Assembly: GCA_964424205.1 (NCBI GenBank)
Contig: CAYRIF010000243.1
Coordinates: 1-5,994, forward strand
Reading direction: 5' to 3'
DNA from: CAYRIF01 sp964424205
GTDB taxonomy: Bacteria > Bacteroidota > Bacteroidia > Cytophagales > Cyclobacteriaceae
DNA length: 5,994 nt
Each line of letters begins with the position of its first letter. The stretch's first letter is position 1. The position numbers and the translations under genes are program-made. Shown piece after piece: positions 1-5,354 of this stretch. The notes under the pieces are model-generated. The model did no database searches, had not been told where the DNA came from, and worked only from the letters and a program-made list of their open reading frames with translations.

Positions 1-1058
1 AAATAAACGGTAAATCCTTCATTCAACCAAAAATCATCCCATGTGTCGTTGGTAACTAAATTTCCAGACCATGAATGTGCTAATTCATGCGCAATAAGTG
101 ATGTTAGAGAGCGATCGCCAGCAAGAATAGTTGGGGTAGCAAATGTTAACCGAGGGTTCTCCATACCGCCAAAAGGAAAGCTAGGCGGTAGAACGATGAT
201 GTCATACCGTCCCCATTGATATGGACCGTAAAGTGATTCTGCTGTGGCAACCATATTTTCTAGATCGCCAAATTCATAAGCGGCTTTGCTCACCACATTA
301 GGTTCTGCGTAAACTCCCGTCCTGTCACCCAGGGGCATGAAAGAAATATCGCCGACAGCTAATGCCAATAAATATGCGGGAATGGGTTGCGTCATCTCAA
401 ATTCATAGATGCCATTGATGTTCTTTTTTGTCGGGTTTTTGGCACTCATCAGCGCCATTAAGCCCTTGGGCACTTTTACTTTGGCATTATAAGTAAATCT
501 TATACCAGGAGAATCTTGAATAGGAATCCAGCTTCTAGCCAAAATAGCTTCAGATTGTGTTAACAAAAAAGGGTGTTTTTTGCCTGCAGTCTGAATCGGA
601 TTTAGCCATTGTAAAGCTTCAGCATCTGGAGAAGTAGCATAAACAATATGTACTGTTTTGGTTTCTGGTGAAATATTAATGGTGAGGGCACTTCCCATAT
701 ATTTATCGACATCACTAAGTGCATAGGTCACTTCTTCATTGCTATTGTCAAGTGTAATTTTCCTAATGTTTAGCCCTTTGGTATCTAAAACAATTTTAGT
801 AGCAACTCCCCAGGTTTCTATTGACAAAGAGGCAAGTGCATTGATTGTTTTATTGTCAAAGTCAATAGTTGCATCCCAATCTAGGTGGGTGACAACAGCC
901 TCTTGCGGCTTTGCATAACTATGTGGGTCATTTTCAAACATATTTGTTTCTGGCTTGGTAATATTGGTTTTTTCTTCTTGGGATTTTTTACTGTTGCAAG
1001 AGAGCAAAAGCAACTGAAGGAGAAGAAAAAATGCAATATAGTAGTGTTTTTTTAGCAT
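1..1058 (-). CDS. M1-family zinc aminopeptidase, lipoprotein, leukotriene-A4-hydrolase type (C-terminal part missing)
   Basis: Zinc metallopeptidase that removes N-terminal residues from peptides, probably anchored as a lipoprotein in the periplasm or outer membrane. Seen: translating the minus strand from the ATG at 1058-1056 gives 352 codons open to the window edge. Residues 1-21 form a lipoprotein signal peptide ending in the lipobox LLSC, with C21 as the lipidated cysteine. An N-terminal beta-domain follows. Residues near 167-183 (TQSEAILARSWIPIQDSP) match the region of LTA4H-type enzymes around QxxAI...P.QD.P. The exopeptidase motif GGMEN is at 297-301. The zinc site HELAH is at 324-328, followed after exactly 18 residues by E347 in WLNEGF, the HEXXH-X18-E signature. 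Family members are about 600 residues, so the rest of the catalytic domain and the C-terminal helical domain lie outside the window. It is 86 bp downstream of the Rieske gene on the same strand and may share its transcript. The family assignment is firm; epoxide hydrolase activity cannot be judged. Confidence 0.95.
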   Translation of the reverse strand, partial: MLKKHYYIAFFLLLQLLLLSCNSKKSQEEKTNITKPETNMFENDPHSYAKPQEAVVTHLDWDATIDFDNKTINALASLSIETWGVATKIVLDTKGLNIRKITLDNSNEEVTYALSDVDKYMGSALTINISPETKTVHIVYATSPDAEALQWLNPIQTAGKKHPFLLTQSEAILARSWIPIQDSPGIRFTYNAKVKVPKGLMALMSAKNPTKKNINGIYEFEMTQPIPAYLLALAVGDISFMPLGDRTGVYAEPNVVSKAAYEFGDLENMVATAESLYGPYQWGRYDIIVLPPSFPFGGMENPRLTFATPTILAGDRSLTSLIAHELAHSWSGNLVTNDTWDDFWLNEGFTVY

Positions 1059-1144
1059 CGTATTCAAAGAGTTTAAAGTCAGTGTTGATATTATTGTGAA
1101 TTTATGCAAATTATGGGTTGATTTAAAATTTATGATAGATTAAA

Positions 1145-1471
1145 TCAATCTTCTAGCCCAATGAAAAGTGCATTGTCCTCAATCTTTAATGCATATTGTT
1201 TTAAATCTACACTTCTGTGATTACATTCAATACCAGATTCAAGGTTATAACGGTAGGCATGCCATGGACAAACAATTTCGTTCAAGTAATTGACCTTTCC
1301 CTTATGTAATGATGCAGCAAGGTGGGGGCAGGTATTGTCCACAGCAAAAAAACCTGCCTGCGTATGCGCCAGACATATTTTTTTATTTTTTATCAATAGT
1401 AACTGTAGGCTGTTAAGTGAAACTACCTGCTTTGCCTTATCAACACTATCGAAAACCTTGTACCATTTCAT
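1145..1471 (-). CDS. Small Rieske-type [2Fe-2S] ferredoxin-like protein
   Basis: Stand-alone Rieske-domain protein of 108 residues that should bind a [2Fe-2S] cluster and carry electrons. Seen: the complete cluster-binding signature C48-P-H50, 17 residues, then C68-P-W-H71, with the usual Gly-containing turn (ESG, 78-80) after the second box. There is no signal peptide or membrane segment, so it is probably cytosolic. The length fits soluble Rieske ferredoxins and NirD-like small subunits rather than the larger bc1-type proteins. The extra disulfide cysteines of bc1 Rieske proteins are absent: the only other cysteines are C33 and C83, neither in the usual place. No oxygenase, nitrite reductase or reductase partner gene is in view, so its redox partner is unknown. 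The ATG at 1471 has no Shine-Dalgarno sequence, which is normal for Bacteroidota. A candidate promoter lies 52-81 bp upstream. The fold is certain; the physiological role is not. Confidence 0.93.
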   Translation of the reverse strand: MKWYKVFDSVDKAKQVVSLNSLQLLLIKNKKICLAHTQAGFFAVDNTCPHLAASLHKGKVNYLNEIVCPWHAYRYNLESGIECNHRSVDLKQYALKIEDNALFIGLED

Positions 1472-1522
1472 GAATATAATGTTTTTTTATAAGCCGAAAA
1501 TCAGATAAAATAGTAGGCGTAT

Positions 1523-1552
1523 AAAATTTAACTATAGATTTTGCGTTACCAA
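1523..1552 (-). promoter_or_regulatory. Candidate Bacteroidota-type promoter for the Rieske gene
   Basis: On the minus strand, TTG (1552-1550) is followed by a 19-nt spacer and TAAATTTT (1530-1523). This matches the Bacteroidota sigma-ABfr pattern TTG-N19-TAnnTTTG at every fixed position except the last base. It would start transcription around 1515 and leave a leader of roughly 45 nt before the ATG at 1471. The motif is weak in AT-rich DNA, so this is a suggestion only. Confidence 0.3.
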
Positions 1553-1585
1553 TTTAATTGATTTGCCAAAACAAACAAAACCAAC

Positions 1586-2536
1586 ATGTTTAAACCACCA
1601 CCGAAAGGACAATATTCTTTGTCTAATTTTATAAAAATCCTATGTATAATTTTGATGATATTAATGTTCCCTTCAGATGGGATAGCACAAGAATTTTATA
1701 AAAAAACGGGATTAGTAAAAGGAAAAGGGAATTATAACGGAATGAGAAAAAAGAAGATGGGTAGTGCAAATGACCCTTCTCTTTCCTCGGGGGGCGGTGG
1801 AAATACCAAATGGGCTTTTGGGCTAAAGGGAGGTGTAAATTTTACAAAAATATTTACAGGTAATCAATATTCTGTGTTTAGCTATACCAAATCTGTTGAA
1901 AATGGAAGAGAGGAAAAGCAATACCTGGCACTAGCAGATAATAAAGGGTTTCATGTAACTTTTATAGCAAAATATAGGGTGCTTGGCAATCTTCAAATAG
2001 TAGTGCAGCCTACTTTTTCTACGTATAAGTATGCGTACGAAAATGATTTTGCTTGGTTTGATTTTGACAATACTACGAATAGTCTTGACCTGACCTACAC
2101 ACACACACAGTCGCTCAACTATGTAGCGTTGCCCATACTTATTCGTCATGATATTCTGGATATACCGATACGACCATTTGTACAAGTTGGGGGATTTTAT
2201 GGAAGACTCTTAAGCGCCTCAAAAGAAGTGAAACTAGTGGGAACGGATTTTTCGGCTGGGGCTACAGATAAAGCCGATATTAGTACCAAGTCGATAGGAG
2301 TGGACGATTTATACGCGACATCGAATTATGGAATGATTGCTGGGGGTGGAATAAGTTATAGGATGGGTGCAGCAAGCGTAGAGTTGGGTGTAGACTATAA
2401 GTTTGGGATGAATGATATTGTTAATAAGTCAAACAGGTTTAAAGAGCGCAGTATTATCTCGGGCAGTTATGATATTTTGGATGATACTAAGTTGAGTAAT
2501 TTTTTAGTTTCTGTAGGGTTTGTTTTTGGATTTTAA
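1586..2536 (+). CDS. PorT-like outer-membrane beta-barrel protein (OMP_b-brl_2 type)
   Basis: Predicted outer-membrane beta-barrel of 316 residues. Seen: a signal peptide with hydrophobic core at about 15-28 and likely cleavage after A34 (GIA|QE). A low-complexity basic and Gly/Ser-rich linker follows (about 38-74, with RKKK at 54-57 and SSGGGG at 67-72). Then come alternating amphipathic strands starting at WAFGLKGGVNFTKI (76-89), the family-typical LNYVALPILIRHD (177-189), which resembles the conserved LNYL.IPLLL stretch of PorT-like barrels, and further strands at 195-206, 248-259 and 263-273. The protein ends in aromatic-rich FVFGF with a C-terminal Phe, as expected for BAM-inserted barrels. 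PorT itself is a type IX secretion component, but the wider family is mostly uncharacterised, so a T9SS role is not implied. The lipoprotein gene starts 7 bp after the stop codon, so the two are probably co-transcribed. The ATG at 1586 was chosen because it opens directly onto a complete signal peptide. Confidence 0.85.
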   Translation: MFKPPPKGQYSLSNFIKILCIILMILMFPSDGIAQEFYKKTGLVKGKGNYNGMRKKKMGSANDPSLSSGGGGNTKWAFGLKGGVNFTKIFTGNQYSVFSYTKSVENGREEKQYLALADNKGFHVTFIAKYRVLGNLQIVVQPTFSTYKYAYENDFAWFDFDNTTNSLDLTYTHTQSLNYVALPILIRHDILDIPIRPFVQVGGFYGRLLSASKEVKLVGTDFSAGATDKADISTKSIGVDDLYATSNYGMIAGGGISYRMGAASVELGVDYKFGMNDIVNKSNRFKERSIISGSYDILDDTKLSNFLVSVGFVFGF

Positions 2537-2543
2537 GTTGAAA

Positions 2544-3755
2544 ATGATGATAAATAGCAATAATAATCGAAGCATATTTTATTTTTCAGTAATACTAGTA
2601 ATTGGATTTGTTTCTTGTAATAGCTCAGAAAACGAGGTCGACCTCGCTAATAATTTTGTAAAAATTTATAACAATGAAGACTTTAAAATAAGCTATCAGC
2701 CTTTGGATATTAAGCAGACTAAGGATGGAGGGTATATAATTTTGGGAATTGAAGGCGCAAACAATACCTATATTTCTAGGGTAACAGCGGTCGGAGAATT
2801 CCTGTCAGATACTGTGATTTCATCGCCCTATACAAACCCACTCTCAGCGCTTATAGAAATTAATGGTGCCTACCATTTTTTTAGTATGGATGATGTGACT
2901 TTAGGGCTACACCTATTAAAGGTAAGTTTGTCTGATTCAAGCCAAACACCAGAGGTGGTAAAATCGTTTCCTGAAATTATTTACCCGTTACATGCCTCAC
3001 AAACTCCGGATGGAGGCTTTATAGTTCAGAGTTACAATCGGGATGATAAAACTACTGTGTTGACAAAGCTGAGTGCGGGTTTCACCCAGGAATGGCAAGA
3101 AGAATATGAAGTGTTGGAAGATGTTGAGGAAAAAATTATCGCCAAATTTGCGGGAACAGGCGGGCGAACCATGCCTTATTTTACGGGGTCAACCAATGAT
3201 GGGAACACTTATTTTTTCAATGGGTACTTCAATTTCAATTTTTCTATGGTGTTTGTTAATGGCGCTACTGGAGAAATGACAGGTGTGTTGAATGGTTTGA
3301 GAGAAGAAACGGGGGTGAGTGCAGCAGCTCATTTAGGAGACGGTAATTATGCGCTTGCACGATATAGTTTCGATGATAATTTTATTTCTCCGAAAGGGGA
3401 GGTGGTGCCACAGGAGGCAAAGTTTAGTGGCGAAATTGAAGACAATAAATTTGCCGAGATTGAAGCGCACGCTGTTGTAAAAATAGAGAGGGTGGTGATT
3501 AATGGAAAGAATATTGTCGTGTTTGGGACGCACACCAAAAGCAAGCAAATCGTTTTATACCTTTATGATGAAACTGACGGCGCATTGTTAGGGGTGAAAT
3601 ATTTTGGAGATATAAACCCTTACGAATTTGGTGGTTTTAGCCTTACTGCAGATGGTGGCTTAGTATTGTTGGGTAGAACATTTGTGGCAGGGCGTTTTCC
3701 ACGCATGGTGGTTTTCAAGGTATCTCAGGAAACGCTGAATGCTTTGGTAGAATAG
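2544..3755 (+). CDS. Lipoprotein with DGG-type repeats, probable beta-propeller, function unknown
   Basis: Predicted 403-residue lipoprotein. Seen: a signal peptide with hydrophobic core 11-23 and lipobox FVSC, C25 being the lipidated cysteine, followed by the acidic stretch SSENEVD. The mature part carries recurring T-x-D-G-(G/N) turns, each followed by a hydrophobic strand: TKDGGYIILG (DGG at 61-63), TPDGGFIVQS (156-158), TNDGNTYFF (near 218), LGDGNYALA (near 265) and TADGGLVLLG (370-372). The spacings are near 50 residues or twice that, as expected if each marks a blade of a beta-propeller. No catalytic motif is recognised. A TTG at 2520 would extend the frame by 8 codons into the preceding gene, but ATG 2544 (or 2547) puts the signal peptide at the right distance and lies 7 bp after the barrel gene's stop. 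The pairing suggests a lipoprotein working with the outer-membrane barrel. It has no specific family name that I recognise. Confidence 0.85.
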   Translation: MMINSNNNRSIFYFSVILVIGFVSCNSSENEVDLANNFVKIYNNEDFKISYQPLDIKQTKDGGYIILGIEGANNTYISRVTAVGEFLSDTVISSPYTNPLSALIEINGAYHFFSMDDVTLGLHLLKVSLSDSSQTPEVVKSFPEIIYPLHASQTPDGGFIVQSYNRDDKTTVLTKLSAGFTQEWQEEYEVLEDVEEKIIAKFAGTGGRTMPYFTGSTNDGNTYFFNGYFNFNFSMVFVNGATGEMTGVLNGLREETGVSAAAHLGDGNYALARYSFDDNFISPKGEVVPQEAKFSGEIEDNKFAEIEAHAVVKIERVVINGKNIVVFGTHTKSKQIVLYLYDETDGALLGVKYFGDINPYEFGGFSLTADGGLVLLGRTFVAGRFPRMVVFKVSQETLNALVE

Positions 3756-3832
3756 ATTTCCTGGTGTGCGATTTTTTGGAAGTATAATTTTTCTAATAAG
3801 GATAAATTCTCCCTTCCTTTTTTTGAATAATA

Positions 3833-3857
3833 TTACACCGGATTAATACGGCGGTAA
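3833..3857 (+). terminator. Imperfect hairpin after the lipoprotein gene, possible weak terminator
   Basis: TTAC-a-CCG (3833-3840) can pair with CGG-cg-GTAA (3849-3857) around an 8-nt loop, giving a 3+4 bp stem with a small internal loop. It lies 77 bp downstream of the lipoprotein stop, is the most GC-rich patch of the intergenic region, and is followed by T-rich DNA (3861-3867). There is no clean U tract, so termination is a guess. Confidence 0.25.
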
Positions 3858-3861
3858 GCAT

Positions 3862-3886
3862 TATTTTATTATCCTATTTTATTATC
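3862..3886 (+). repeat. Two AT-rich 12-mers in tandem, 13-bp period
   Basis: TATTTTATTATC occurs at 3862-3873 and again, perfectly, at 3875-3886, separated by one C. The repeat contains only two G/C bases over 25 bp apart from the separator. Tandem AT-rich 13-mers are a known form of DNA-unwinding element in replication origins, and DnaA-box-like sites lie about 160 bp to the right. It could also be chance in AT-rich DNA. Confidence 0.6.
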
Positions 3887-3961
3887 TATTGTAGAATAAT
3901 CAGCTAATGCAAGGATAATTCGATACTAAATTTGAAAAATCACTGTGCTAAATGGATGTAA

Positions 3962-3990
3962 GGTTTTGTAAAAAAACCATTTTTTATTTT
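3962..3990 (+). terminator. Candidate intrinsic terminator (weak stem, T tract)
   Basis: GGTTTT (3962-3967) can pair with AAAACC (3973-3978) around the 5-nt loop GTAAA, followed by ATTTTTTATTTT. The geometry is that of a rho-independent terminator for plus-strand transcription, but only two of six pairs are G-C and it is about 200 bp past the lipoprotein stop. Confidence 0.3.
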
Positions 3991-4040
3991 TCCTCGGGAA
4001 ACAGATATTAGACAAAATAAAGATTTAGTGAAAATCTCAA

Positions 4041-4075
4041 AAAGTTTTCCACAATTTCAGAAAGTTTTCCACAAT
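4041..4075 (+). repeat. Two perfect 15-bp direct repeats containing DnaA-box-like TTTTCCACA
   Basis: AAAGTTTTCCACAAT is present at 4041-4055 and 4061-4075, a period of exactly 20 bp, close to two helical turns, so both copies face the same side of the DNA. The core TTTTCCACA (4045-4053 and 4065-4073) differs at one base from the DnaA box TTATCCACA, and TTTTCCACA is a known box variant in some phyla such as cyanobacteria. The repeat itself is certain. DnaA binding is inferred; another dimeric regulator is possible. Confidence 0.85.
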
Positions 4076-4140
4076 AACATTGTCTTAACATACAACTAAC
4101 TAGCAATCAGCGAGTTAACCAATTTTCATAAATACTATTT

Positions 4141-4150
4141 TTGTGGACAA
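4141..4150 (-). promoter_or_regulatory. Third DnaA-box-like site, inverted
   Basis: The minus strand reads TTGTCCACAA. TTGTCCACA differs at one base from TTATCCACA and shares TTnTCCACAA with the two direct repeats 67 bp to the left, but in opposite orientation. Mixed orientation of boxes is common in origins. The plus strand also reads as a short palindrome (TTGT-gg-ACAA), so a different dimeric binder cannot be excluded. Confidence 0.45.
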
Positions 4151-4159
4151 CTTGCTCAT

Positions 4160-4192
4160 TTTGAACCCTTTAGAGAATAATCATAGATTTTG
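4160..4192 (+). promoter_or_regulatory. Candidate promoter for the nucleotidyltransferase operon
   Basis: TTTG (4160-4163) is followed by 20 nt and TAGATTTTG (4184-4192), which resembles the Bacteroidota TTTG...TAnnTTTG promoter with one extra base inside the second box. It would start transcription near 4200, leaving a leader of about 150 nt before the ATG at 4353 that includes the small ORF at 4246. The match is imperfect. Confidence 0.3.
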
Positions 4193-4245
4193 ATATAAAT
4201 AGTCGCTTCATTCTCTCTGAGGATAGAAAAAATAAGATAAGAAAA

Positions 4246-4356
4246 ATGGTATTATCAATGTATGGTTTGAATATTTCTAAAAATTACTTCCAAGCTATAT
4301 TACTTCTTATTAAAAGTTTAGTGTATTTTTATCCGAATATTAATGTAGATAGATGA
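4246..4356 (+). CDS. Possible 36-codon small ORF overlapping the nucleotidyltransferase start
   Basis: An ATG at 4246 opens 36 codons and ends at a TGA (4354-4356) that overlaps the next gene's ATG (4353-4355) as ATGA, a typical translational-coupling junction. The peptide begins MVLSMYGLNISKNYF and has a hydrophobic middle (QAILLLIKSLVYFY, residues 16-29), which could be a short membrane segment. No family is recognised and there is no ribosome-binding site to help decide. It may be a leader peptide, a small membrane protein or a chance open frame. Confidence 0.25.
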   Translation: MVLSMYGLNISKNYFQAILLLIKSLVYFYPNINVDR

Positions 4357-5354
4357 AAGCAGTCATACCCGTAGCAGGAATAGGAAGTAGGTTAAGACCA
4401 CACACACACACACAGCCCAAGGCACTGGTGCCAGTAGCAGGGAAGCCCATTTTAGCCCATATTGTTGACCCGCTTATTGCTGCAGGAATTAAAGATTTTG
4501 TATTCATTATCGGATACATGGGCAGTAAAATTGAAGAATATATTCACAGTACGTACAAGAAAAAAAACCTAAAATTTGACTTTGTAGTGCAAGAGCCAAG
4601 AGAAGGAATTGCGCATGCTCTTTGGTTGGTCAAAAATCATATCAAAGATGAAAAGGAGATATTAATTACTTTGGGAGATGTGATTATTGACATAGATTTA
4701 AAAAAAATATTAGTTTCGAAAAATTCTATTTTGGGAATCAAAAAAGTAGAGACGCCAGGAAATTTTGGAATAGCAGAATTAGACGAGGACGGCAATATTA
4801 TGAAGTTGGTAGAAAAGCCTAAAATACCGAAGTCTAATCTTGCACTAATTGGAATTTATAAAATAACAAACCCTAAATTATTGGTCTCCGCCATCAGTTA
4901 TATTATTAAAAATAACATTAAAACAATTGGGGAGTATCAGCTAACGGATGCACTAATGCGAATGATTGAAAAAGGAGAAAAAATCTCTACACTTATGGTA
5001 GATAATTGGTTTGACTGTGGGAGGAAAGAATCATTGCTTGAGGCCAATGCAATTTTAATGAGTAGAGATAGTTTTAAAAGTTCGAAGAACATATACCACA
5101 AAACGATTATTGTGGAGCCTGTGAGTATTGGGAAAAACTGTAATATCAGCAACTCCATTATAGGGCCTTATGTGGCACTGGGTGATAATGCTACGGTTTC
5201 CTATTCAATTGTAAAAAATACCATTATCGGTTCGTATAGCGAATTGCAAAGTGCCGTGCTACACAGTTCGGTAATTGGTAGTGATACATCGCTCCGAGGC
5301 TTAAGCCATAGCTTGAACATTGGTGATAATACTGATATTAAGTTCAGTGGCTAA
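4353..5354 (+). CDS. Sugar-phosphate nucleotidyltransferase (RmlA/GlmU-like) with left-handed beta-helix tail
   Basis: Transfers a nucleotide from an NTP to a sugar 1-phosphate, giving an NDP-sugar for polysaccharide or glycolipid synthesis in the cytosol. Seen: 333 residues. The N-terminal Rossmann-like domain (1 to about 235) has the nucleotide-binding signature G9-I-G-S-R-L-R-P16 with K23, then QEPREGIAHAL (80-90), the metal-binding GD at 108-109, VEKP (153-156), GEYQLTD (193-199) and WFDCG (219-223). From about 250 to the end are hexapeptide-type repeats (VSIGKNCNISNSIIG, VALGDNATVS and similar), predicting a left-handed beta-helix. The architecture and length fit long-form glucose-1-phosphate thymidylyltransferases of archaea and Bacteroidota. 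The exact sugar and nucleotide cannot be read from the sequence, and acetyltransferase activity of the tail is only a possibility. An eight-unit CA run lies inside the signature motif. The next gene starts on its stop codon (TAATG). Confidence 0.9.
   Translation: MKAVIPVAGIGSRLRPHTHTQPKALVPVAGKPILAHIVDPLIAAGIKDFVFIIGYMGSKIEEYIHSTYKKKNLKFDFVVQEPREGIAHALWLVKNHIKDEKEILITLGDVIIDIDLKKILVSKNSILGIKKVETPGNFGIAELDEDGNIMKLVEKPKIPKSNLALIGIYKITNPKLLVSAISYIIKNNIKTIGEYQLTDALMRMIEKGEKISTLMVDNWFDCGRKESLLEANAILMSRDSFKSSKNIYHKTIIVEPVSIGKNCNISNSIIGPYVALGDNATVSYSIVKNTIIGSYSELQSAVLHSSVIGSDTSLRGLSHSLNIGDNTDIKFSG
4399..4414 (+). repeat. (CA)8 microsatellite inside the nucleotidyltransferase gene
   Basis: Eight uninterrupted CA units encode residues H-T-H-T just after the RLRP motif. 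Loss or gain of one unit would shift the frame within the first 20 codons and inactivate the enzyme. Related proteins often have similar residues here, so codon choice alone may explain it. Confidence 0.9.

Larger units (their letters stand above)
3756..4352. other. 597-bp AT-rich intergenic region with DnaA-box-like repeats
   Basis: There is no recognisable protein family or RNA gene here. In order it holds: an imperfect GC-containing hairpin (3833-3857), two AT-rich 12-mers with a 13-bp period (3862-3886), a weak terminator-like hairpin with a T tract (3962-3990), a second small hairpin TTTCC-tcg-GGAAA (3989-4001), two perfect 15-mers 20 bp apart (4041-4075), an inverted related element (4141-4150), a candidate promoter (4160-4192) and a small ORF at the right edge (4246-4356). 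Its length and density of repeats contrast with the 7-bp and overlapping gene junctions elsewhere in the window, so it probably has a role beyond separating operons. Confidence 0.7.

Noticed and set aside
1059..1144. Promoter or terminator between the Rieske and aminopeptidase genes
   Set aside because: The minus strand has a near-match TAATTTG, but no TTG at the proper distance and no convincing hairpin, so nothing could be called.
1290..1508. Plus-strand open frame opposite the Rieske gene
   Set aside because: It is antisense to the intact Rieske cluster-binding motifs and has no recognisable domain.
1540..1565. Promoter for the barrel gene built from TTTG (1540-1543) and TTGATTTG (1558-1565)
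   Set aside because: The spacer is only 14 nt instead of about 19, and the second box has a T where A is expected.
2520..2543. TTG start that would lengthen the lipoprotein by 8 residues
   Set aside because: It would overlap the barrel gene by 17 bp and add charged residues ahead of a signal peptide that is already complete from ATG 2544.
3989..4001. Hairpin TTTCC-tcg-GGAAA as a terminator
   Set aside because: The stem is only 5 bp and no T tract follows on either strand in the right position.
4041..4075. CRISPR-like repeat-spacer unit
   Set aside because: Only two 15-bp repeats with a 5-bp gap; far too short and no cas genes nearby.
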